This document shows, piece by piece, positions 55,497-64,000 of a stretch of DNA of 64,000 nucleotides. How positions within the stretch are numbered: the stretch's first letter is position 1; every line of letters starts with the position of its first letter. A program made the position numbers and the translations under genes. This DNA comes from Eurosta solidaginis (taxonomy: Eukaryota > Arthropoda > Insecta > Diptera > Tephritidae): the NCBI RefSeq assembly GCF_040869045.1, contig NC_090322.1:196787477-196851476 (forward strand). The letters run 5' to 3'. The notes under the pieces were generated by a model that ran no database searches, was not told where the DNA came from, and was given only the letters and a program-made list of their open reading frames with translations.

Positions 55497-55535
55497 GCAG
55501 CGCACTGCCCTCAATTATCCCGATGAAATGATAAG
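55497..55535 (+). repeat. Short shared segment, second copy
   Basis: GCAGCGCACTGCCCTCA then ATTATCCCGATGAAAT; see 53925-53962. Confidence 0.6.
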
Positions 55536-55804
55536 GATTCCCCCATACCACGAGCAAAGACATGTACAGTTATTTAATGCATAGTATGTACCAATTTACA
55601 TAAATAGTCGAATTAAGTTTTTAGTAAATATAAATAATTAAGTTTTATGAAAAAGTGTTTGTCATGAACTCTTTGAGCAATACTTTTCAAGAACGTGTTT
55701 ATCTGACTATTATGGTAGTCAGCCTGTATTATTATTTCCAATAAAAATTTTTATAAGTATTCCATCTTACTTTTTCAATTTAAGACAACAAATATCAATT
55801 AAAA
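55536..55804. other. No gene recognised
   Basis: AT-rich sequence before the hairpin-ended element. Confidence 0.5.
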
Positions 55805-58800
55805 CAAGTAAGGAAGGCCAAGTTCGGGTGTAACCGAACATTACATACTCAGTTGAGAGATATGGAGACAAAATAAGGAAAATCACCATCTAGGAAAATG
55901 AACCTAGGGTAACCCTGGAATGTGGTTGTATGACATGTGTATCAAATGGAAGGTATTAAAGAGTATTTTAAGAGAGAGTAGGCCATAGTTCTATGGATGG
56001 ACGCCATTTAGGGATATCGCCATAAAGGTGGACCAGGGATGACTCTAGAATTTGTTTGTTCTATATGGGTGTCAAATGAAAGGTGTTAATCAGTATTTTA
56101 AAAGGGAGTGGGCCTAAGTTCTATAGGTGGACGCATTTAGGAATATCGTTATAAAAGTGGACCTGGGTTGACTCTAGAATGCGTTTGTACAATATGGGTG
56201 TCAAACGAAAAGTGCAATAAGTGTTTTAAAAGGGAGTGGGCCTTTGTTCTATGGGTGGACGCCTTTTCGGGATATCGACATAAACGTGGACCAGGGGTGA
56301 CTCTAGAATGCGTTTGTACAATATGGGTATCAAATGAAAGGTGCTAATGAGTATTTTAAAAGGGTGTGGGCCTTATTTCTATAGGTGGACGCCTTTTCGA
56401 GATATCGCCATAAAGGTGGACCAGGGGTGACTCTAGAATTTGTTTGTGCGATATGGGTATCAAATAAAAGGGGTTAATGAACATTTTAAAAGGGAGTGGG
56501 CCTTAGTTCTATAGGTGGACGCCGTTTCGAGATATCTCCATAAAGGTAGACCAGGGGTGACTACAGAATTTGTTTGTACGATATGGGTATCAAATGAAAG
56601 GTGTTAATGAGTATTTTAAAAGGGAGTGGGCCTTAGTTCTATAGGTGGATGCCCTTTCGAGATATCGCCATAAAGGTGGGCCAGGGGTGACTCTAGAATT
56701 TTTGTGTACGATATGGGTATCAAATGAAAGGTGTTAATGAGTATTTTAAAGGGTGTGGGCCTTAGTTCTATAGGTGGACGCCTTTTCGAGATATCGCCAT
56801 AAAGGTGGACCAGGGGTGACTCTAGAATTTGTTTGTACGATATGGGTATCAAATGAAAGGTGTTAATGAGTATTTTAAAAAGGCGTGGGCCTTAGTTCTA
56901 TAGGTGGACGCCTTTTCGAGATATCGACATGAAGGTGGAAAGGGGTGACTCTGGAATTTGTTTGTACGATATGGGTATCAAATGAAAGGTGTTAATGAGT
57001 ATTTTAAAAAGGCGTGGGCCTTAGTTCTATAGGTGGACGCCTTTTCGAGATATCGACATGAAGGTGGAAAGGGGTGACTCTAGAATTTGTTTGTACGATA
57101 TGGGTATCAAATGAAAGGTGTTAATGAGTATTTTAAAAGGGAGTGGGCCTTAGTTCTATAGGTGGATGCCGTTTCGAGATATCGCCATAAAGGTGGGCCA
57201 GGGGTGACTCTAGAATTTTTGTGTACGATATGGGTATCAAATGAAAGGTGTTAATGAGTATTTTAAAGGGTGTGGGCCTTAGTTCTATAGCTGGACGCCT
57301 TTTCGAGATATCGACATGAAGGTGGAAAGGGGTGACTCTAGAATTTGTTTGTACGATATGGGTACCAATTGAAAGGTGTTAATGAGTATTTTAAAAAGGC
57401 GTGGGCCATAGTTCTATAGGTGCACGCCTTTTCGAGATATCGCCATAAAGGTGGACCAGGGGTGACTCTAGAATTTGTTTGTACGATATGGGTATCAAAT
57501 GAAAGGTGTTAATGAGTATTTTAAAAAGGCGTGGGCCTTAGTTCTATAGGTGGACGCCTTTTCGAGATATCGACATAAGGGTGGACCAGGGGTGACTCTA
57601 GAATTTGTTTATACGATATGGGTATCAAATGAAAGGTGTTAATGAGTATTTTAAAAGGGAGTGGGCCTTATTACTATAGGTGGATGCATTTTCGAGATAT
57701 CGCCATAAAGGTGGGCCAGGGGTGACTCTAGAATTTTTTTGTACGATATGGGTATCAAATGAAAGGTGTTAATGAGTATTTTAAAAAGGCGTGGGCCTTA
57801 GTTCTATAGGTGGACGCCTTTTCGAGATATCGACATGAAGGTGGAAAGGGGTGACTCTAGAATTTGTTTGTACGATATGGGTATCAAATGAAAGGTGTTA
57901 ATGAGTATTTTAAAAAGGAGTGGGCCTTATTTCTTTATGTGGACGCCTTTACGAGATATCGCGATAAACGTGGACCACGGGTGACTCTAGAATGTGTTTG
58001 TACGATATGGGTATCAAATTAAAGGTATTAATGGGGGTTTTAAAAGGGAGTGGCCTTTAGTTGTATATGTGAAGGCGTTTTCGAGATATCTACCAAAATG
58101 TGTACCAGGGTGATCGAGAACATCATCTGTCGGGTACCGCTAATTTATTTATATATGTAATACCACGTACAGTATTCCTTCCAAGATTCCAAGGGCTTTT
58201 GATTTCGCCCTGCAAAACTTTTTCATTTTCTTCTACTTAATATGGTAGGTGTCACACCCATTTTACCAAGTTTTTTTCTAAAGTTATATTTTGCGTCAAT
58301 ATTCCAATACAATTACCATGTTTCATCCCTTTTTTCGTATTTGGCATATAATTATGGCATTTTTTTCATTTTTCGTAATTTTCGATATCGAAAAAGTGGG
58401 CGTGGTCATAGTCGGATTTCGGCCATTTTTTACACCAATACAAAGTGAGTTCAGATAAGTACGTGAACTGAGTTTAGTAAAGATATATCGATTTTTGCTC
58501 AAGTTATCGTGTTAACGGCCGAGCGGAAGGACAGGCGGTCGACTGTGAATAAAAAATGGGCGTGGCTTCAACCGATTTCGCCCTTTTTCACAGAAAACAG
58601 TTATCGTCCTAGCAGCTAAGCCTATACCAAATTTCACAAGGATTGGTTAATTTTTGTTCGACTTATGGCACTAAAAGCATCCTAGACAAATTATATGAAA
58701 AAGGGCGGAGCCACGCCCATTTTGAAGTTTTCTTTTATTTTTATATTTTGTTGCACCATATCATTACTGGAGTTGAATGTTGGCATAATTTACTTACATG

Positions 58801-59392
58801 CTGTAAAGATATTAACTTTTATTTTAAAATTTGAATTAAAAAAATTTTTTTTTTAAAAAGTGGGCGTGGTCGTTCTCAGATTTTGCTAATTTTTATTAAG
58901 CAGGCATAAAGTAATAAGAGTAACGTTCCTGCCAAATTTCATCATGATTACTTCAACGACTGCCAAATTACAGCTTGCAAAGCTTCTAAATTACCTTCAT
59001 TTAAAAGTGGGCGGTGCCACGCCCATTGTCCAAAATTTTACTAGTTTTCTATTCTGCGTCATAAGCTCAACTCACCTACCAAGTTTCATCGCTTAATGCG
59101 TATTTGGTAATGAATTATCGCACTTTTTCGATTTTTCGAAATTTTCGATATCGAAAAAGTGGGCGTGGTTATTGTCCGATATCGTTCATTTTAAATAGCG
59201 ATCTGGGATGAGTACCCAGGAACCTACATACCAAATTTCATCAAGATACCTCAAAATTTACTCAAGTTATCGTGTTAACGGGCAGACGGAGGGACGGACG
59301 GACGGACGGACGGACATGGCTCAATCGAATTTTTTTTCGATACTGATGATTTTGATATATGGAAGTGAGCTCTGCTCAACTGAGTATAAAAA
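55805..59392 (+). mobile_element. Hairpin-ended element D, full length
   Basis: The most complete family member, ~3.6 kb. The 5' end is CAAGTAAGGAAGGCCAAG plus the TTCGGGTGTAACCGAA hairpin and ACATACTCAGTTGAG. The 3' end is CTGCTCAACTGAGTATAAAA, so ATACTCAG(C/T)TGAG lies inverted near both ends. The middle is an array of ~130-bp units. The distal third contains repeated GTGGGCG(T/G)GGC/TGCC phrases and an ACGG microsatellite (59286-59313). There is no open reading frame with a transposase domain. The structure of short ends, central tandem repeats and terminal hairpins fits DINE/Helentron-type non-autonomous elements; that is inference. Confidence 0.85.
55930..58100 (+). repeat. Internal ~130-bp minisatellite of element D
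   Basis: About 16-17 units. GTGACTCTAGAAT-type starts at 56301, 56431 and 56561 give a 130-bp period. Each unit contains GATATGGGTATCAAATGAAA, GAGTGGGCCTTAGTTCTATA and GACGCCTTTTCGAGATATCG. Several units are nearly identical (56880-57150), so the array has expanded recently. Copies A1 and B of the same family carry only two or three units. Confidence 0.92.
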
Positions 59393-60061
59393 TATTCCAT
59401 GTACAACTGTAACACAAATACTAAAAACGCTCTTGTTTGCATTTATCATTTAAAATATGCCTTAATTGAAATTCCGAAAAATGTTGGAAAATCTTCAAAA
59501 CCACAATGTGGCATTGCAGTCGACTAACCTGCTCGAAATAAATGAATTCGAAATTGTAATATGTCAGCAAGCTTACGTTTTTGTTAGACAACTTGATTGC
59601 TTTTAAGCTAAACCCATTTGTGAATAGAATATCACTATCGCACACAACTTAGATATCATTCTAATATTTACATGTTTAATGTAAATAACAATTAAAATTG
59701 ACTGAAATGTTCATTCCATAAAACAAAAATGTTTAGAATGTCTTAACACAACATTATTTTGCACTTAAAATCTACTCAAATTCATCATATTTGTATTTAG
59801 AGAACACACAATAAACATTTTTCAATAATTTTGTTATTTTCGTTTAATTTGGATATCTTCAAGTTAAAACGAGCAATTTTTTGTATATTTGTTAATGCAC
59901 TACTATGACGAAAGGACTCGGCCCTTTTAATTGAAATTTGGTTATTAAATAGTAAATTACCATTGTTCAAGCAACCTTGAAATTTTTTTCTCATTTACAA
60001 GGTAATAGTAATTAACAGATTCTTAAATACAGTCCACTATTAGAAACTACATTTTAGCGAT
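59393..60061. other. No gene recognised
   Basis: AT-rich sequence. Minus-strand frames near 59421-59645 and 59797-59994 show no domain. Confidence 0.5.
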
Positions 60062-60496
60062 TGAGCGACCTATTCAAACAAAGATAAAACATTCACACAC
60101 AAACACATATATATAGATATGTAGCAAATGAACCTCTGTAAATATGAGCGACCTACACAAACAAAGATAAGATAATGCATACGAGGTCGCTCATATCAAC
60201 AAAACAAATATATGTAAATAAATATAGTTAAGGATAAGACATTCACACACACACACAAATGTACCAAAATGAACCTCTGTAAATATTTATGTATACAACA
60301 ACAAATTATAAGAAAACTAGGATAAGAAAAGTATATATAAAATGAGATATTTTTGTAAATAAATCAGAATTCTTTGAATTCTCAAACCAAGCGCTTCTTA
60401 TTTTAATACAAACTGCTTCCCCCACCAGAGGTAAGGGCTAAAAATTTACTTTTGATATTTGGCAATTTACGACTGCCTTATATTTGAGATCCTTAC
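60062..60496 (+). mobile_element. Candidate solo LTR (plus)
   Basis: Starts TGAGCGACC and ends CCTTACA. A TATA-like GTATATATAAAATGAGA lies at about 60330-60346, with AATAAATCAG ~20 bp later as a candidate poly(A) signal. Inside, ATGAGCGACCT and AGGTCGCTCAT form an 11-bp inverted repeat (60144-60195). No target duplication was found, so this is tentative. Confidence 0.35.
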
Positions 60497-60979
60497 AAAA
60501 TCTCAAGCTTGCTTAACAATTATCAACGACTTTTTATCTACATAATTGTGTTGTCACTAAGGGGTGTACCAGGGTACCACATAAAGGTATATAATGTCGT
60601 ATTTCAATGGGAACCTTTCATAGGTTGGCACTTGCGCAACGAAAACGTTTCTTAGTGGGGTTACCGCTAAGTCTTAATCACGTTTTTTTCATTTAAATCG
60701 ATCAATTACACGCAAGCACTTCCGCACCGCTTGAACAGACGGATGCCACTGCGTATACGTAACATTTTGTTTTATTAGCAGTCAAAAGCCAAACAAGTCA
60801 GCAAACATTCTAGTTCTTTGACTAGAATTTTGTGGGGCTATTCATACTAGTTGGTGTTTGAATAGTTCATTGACTAGAATTTAGGTTATTCATAACAGTT
60901 AGTATTTCTTTTGGATTTTGTCTGTCGAACTCGATGAAATGCTTTCTGCCGGTAATTTGCAATACATACTTCAGAATAG

Positions 60980-61545
60980 GCACATACCATCTCACCGTTA
61001 CTTCTGTAGATTAAAGAAGCCATTAAAAGGGTCAAGCATTTTAAATCGATAGGCCCAGATGGAATAGCTATGCCGATGCTAAAATAATTTGGGCATAAGG
61101 TCATCAGCATGTTTTCTACTTGTCATTTAAGCTTTTGTCATTTTGGAATGGCAAGAATAACTTCTATAACAAAGCCCGTAAACTCAGCTAACGATTTCAT
61201 TCATTTAAAGAGAAATATCCTGTTAATGCGTATCGCTACCACCGTGTTAAATGCCATTAACAACCAGATATATTGTGAACTGAACCAACCAAAACTTCAT
61301 CAAGGGACAGTGCTAGTGGCACTTGATTTGTTAAAAGCTTTTGACACAGTCAACCACCGTACACTACTCCAAGAGGAATAAGGAAACATCTTCGCAACCA
61401 CTACGATGAGATACGGCACATTCCAACTCAGTCGGTTAATCCAGATTAACACGAGGAGGTCCAAATTCTAATCCACACTAAGCCGGGAAGTAGCATCTCG
61501 AGTTCGCGCCCGAAGAACGCTGTTATCAAAATACTCTTGCCTAAA
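60980..61545 (+). pseudogene. LINE remnant: RT fingers joined to C-terminal piece
   Basis: Reads KEAIKRVKHFKSIGPDGIAM (RT block with GPDGI), then, after gaps, NQPKLHQGTVLVALDLLKAF and DTVNHRTLLQEE (motif A), then HYDEIRHIPTQSVNPD, which belongs near the protein end. The region with the YADD box is missing. The same structure occurs at 37590-37860, so both derive from one internally deleted parent or from a deletion-derivative family. Confidence 0.75.
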
Positions 61546-61865
61546 CTAACTAGTACTTCAATTGGTATAATACTGATGTATATAAAAAATAGTGTTCCAT
61601 CTGGTATAATTCTGGCGAGAGGCTGACTAGTGCATTAATTGGTATGACCATGATACATATACTGACTAGTATGACATACTGGTACGATTCTGGTGCATAT
61701 AATGACCTTTTTGTTAACAGATATGATGCTGAAGCGGAGACTGGCAATTGGTATATCGTTGGATATCACTAATATGGAAAAAGACAGAACTCTAACTAGT
61801 TGGGATTTTTGGCAAACTGGTACTCTTATAGTTTAAAGCTAGTTGGTTTGACTGCAGGGTAGTAA
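61546..61865 (+). repeat. 39-bp minisatellite in LINE 3' region (copy 2)
   Basis: Units of the form TGACTAGTGCATTAATTGGT / ATGACCATGATACATATAC, the same array as 37861-38150. It ends with AACTAGTTGGGATTTTTGGC and a GACTGCAGGGTA terminus shared by both copies. Confidence 0.8.
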
Positions 61866-62429
61866 TGTAAAACTACTGACTTTTATTTAAGGTTAAGCAG
61901 AGTCGCTAGTCTGCAGTACCTAAGAAAAAGCAAAGAAATCTCATTAGGAACAAGAAAGTCATTCGGTAGGCTGGTTTATACTAAGCGTTGCTTTAAGGAA
62001 TTCCGGAGGCAAGTAGAACAGAAGGGAAGAAGTTAAAAACCGGTCAGAACACCACTGTCAGAAAAACAGGGATTCATCTTGAGCTAAAGAGGCTGCGGAT
62101 TTTGACTTATGTTCTTGAAGGAAATTTGATGATGAACTTGATGAAACCGGACAATATGTTAAGCAACAGTATTATTCGTCGGTTTATCGACAGGCTCGGT
62201 GTGGAATATAACTATTTATAAAGAACGTATCATGCTCCCAGAGACGCTGGCACAACACAGTCTGCATTTCATGTGTCTAAAAGCTGTTGTCTATGTTGTC
62301 ATACAGGAAATGAAAGAAATCAATAGCAAAATTAAATTTAGCCAAGCATATTCTTTTTCCCAGATAAACAACAAAAACCATCGATGATATCTATGGCCGC
62401 CTATTATCGATAGTTTGTCAAGACCCACG
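61866..62429. other. No gene supported
   Basis: Probably decayed LINE coding sequence leading into the RT remnant that follows; no motif is clear enough. Confidence 0.45.
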
Positions 62430-63420
62430 TATACATATTACAAAATGAAGTCGTTCTGAGGAGAAAACTCTCCCACTGACAGCATGGTTTTCGGAGAGGG
62501 CACTCTACAATAGATGCCACAGCAAAAGTGCAAGAACTGGATGTCGAAAACGCTCTCAACTTAGCCGGGTGGGACAACATGGTTGAAGTATCAGAAATAA
62601 CTTTCAAGGTACCGCAATATTTAACAGCAATCTAAAGAGACTACCTCAGAGACAGGTGTCAACTTAGTGGAACCACTCATCATCAAGGAAGGGTAAAGAT
62701 AACAGGTGGGGTAGCCCACGGTTCGGTATTAGGTCCCGATCTCTGGAATATTACTTGCGACAGTGTTATTCGATTGGCGGCAACTTGGCTGCTGTGATAA
62801 CAGCACAAAGCTTCGGGATGGCTGATCGTGGCCTCCAGGTAGCAACGATAGTAGATTCGGAGATCGTCATCCTCACTAGAAGGCAGATTTAGGGAATATG
62901 ACGGTTGGGGATCAGCAAATAGAAAAACTCACTTCATAGAAATATCCGATGTGGCTGCGCAAGAGCTGCGCGCACAATAGCAAGTATGAGTAGATGTATG
63001 GTAAGCACAGGTAGTCCAAATCCATATACAGGGTAGATACTTGCTACAGTTCCAGATCTATGCTCTTGGCAGAGTTTTTTCTGGTCTTTGCAGTAACCAT
63101 ATCCAACCATATCTTCTCAGTGCGAAAAGAAAAGCAATATACGACAGCGGATTGGAACATAGTAGAGATGCTGTTGGCATGTAGGCGCGAGAAGAATCGA
63201 TCCGAAGCTGGAGCAGCAAACGCACAGGAAATTGGACATATTTCCTGAACTGAAACAAACCAGTGACACAGAAAGTGCAAACTTTCCACATTTTATAGCC
63301 GCACCCCTTCACTTTCACAAATATCTTCCCACAATGGGTAAGATTGAAAACCCGAACTGCCTTCACTGCGTAAATTAAGTTGAATAACTTCGCCTAATAG
63401 CAAAATAGGATAGAAAAGTT
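62430..63420 (+). pseudogene. R1/LOA-like LINE reverse transcriptase remnant
   Basis: Plus-strand fragments read HGFRRGHSTIDATAKVQELD (RT block 2-3), then YLRDRCQLSG and KITGGVAHGSVLGPDLWNI (block 4, the PQGS-type motif with Pro changed). Later, weaker pieces fit the region after the YADD box, which itself is lost. Many stops and shifts are present. It is the rightmost recognisable element; the 3' end is not defined. Confidence 0.75.
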
Positions 63421-64000
63421 ACTTGGCGGCCGTGCGGTGTCATCAATAACATGACCTGTAGAAATGACAAATGGGTCAGCAGATAGTACTGTTACAAAAA
63501 CTACGACATGGATACCTATCCCATGAGCATGAGAGTAGCCATGAAGCTCACGCATCGTGCAACCGTACCTTAAGTACTACTAAATGCGGTCCCTGGTACG
63601 GAGAATAGGGGCATAGGAGGTTGGGTTTTAGTGGTGTGGCCCTTCAAGGAAGAACGTAGTACTACACTACAGTGAGCCTTTAAAGATCCCGTTCAGTGCA
63701 TAAAGCATTTTCTCCTTCAACAAAACTAACAAAAAAATAAAATTTAAGAAAAAAAACTTTTTTAAAAATAAGCTTTTATTATTGGTTAATAAAATTAACT
63801 AAAAAGTAAACAATAAATTGACTCTAAAGAAATATAACACTTTATAAGTTCATTGTAAGCTTTAACGATAATTAGGCTTTTTCGTCTGCGACAAAAGAAT
63901 TCTATATTGTACATAATTATATATTTTTAACATTAAAACTTTACACCTAAATTATTAAACCTTACAGTTTATATCACAGTTCTAATTGTTCTAATAAAAA
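63421..64000. other. No gene recognised
   Basis: The first ~250 bp may continue the LINE remnant. The last 300 bp are very AT-rich with no feature. Confidence 0.45.

Overview
The window looks like heterochromatin-like or intron-rich DNA from a higher dipteran, most plausibly a tephritid-like fruit fly. That assignment is inference from the repeat types and AT-rich composition. Only one host gene is supported: two exons of a C-type lectin-like domain (CTLD) gene on the minus strand, at 31896-32025 and 10514-10628. They join in phase across a 21.3 kb intron and both have consensus splice sites. Almost everything else is repeat.

Layout: 1-2690 and 3664-8345 are two arrays of a satellite with an 89-bp unit rich in GATCCCGAAA. 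Each is followed in the same orientation by a copy of an ~800-bp spacer element (2694-3507, 8352-9143). 9253-9856 is a candidate solo LTR. Inside the giant intron (10629-31895), left to right: two members of a family bounded by an ACAAGTAAG hairpin end and a CTCAGCTGAGTATAAAA end; a ~120-bp minisatellite; LINE 3' ends; a tRNA-derived SINE; broken RT and RNase H remnants; a second 120-bp array; a Helitron (17508-18522); and a 5.2 kb Ty3/Gypsy element in gene-sense orientation (18559-23783). The Gypsy element has 173-bp LTRs differing at one base, a tRNA-Leu-type primer site and several coding lesions. A head-to-tail duplication of a 3734-bp unit (23858-27591 / 27592-31325) follows, apparently identical. 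It contains a LINE RNase H remnant, part of the hairpin-ended family and most of a second Helitron.

Right of exon 31896-32025, 32 kb holds no exon I can support. It contains a LINE reverse-transcriptase remnant with an internal inverted duplication (34372-35330), a foldback DNA transposon with a 9-bp target duplication (36039-37300), LINE fragments with a 39-bp minisatellite (37590-38150, 60980-61865), three more SINE copies (one with a 12-bp target duplication), simple arrays with ~21-bp units, a decayed relative of the GATCCCGAAA satellite (52430-52990), a full-length hairpin-ended element with about 16 internal 130-bp repeats (55805-59392), candidate solo LTRs and an R1/LOA-like RT remnant (62430-63420).

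No mobile element in the window has an intact set of genes. The host gene and the nested insertion history (LINE, then hairpin-family element, then Helitron, then tandem duplication) are the informative parts.
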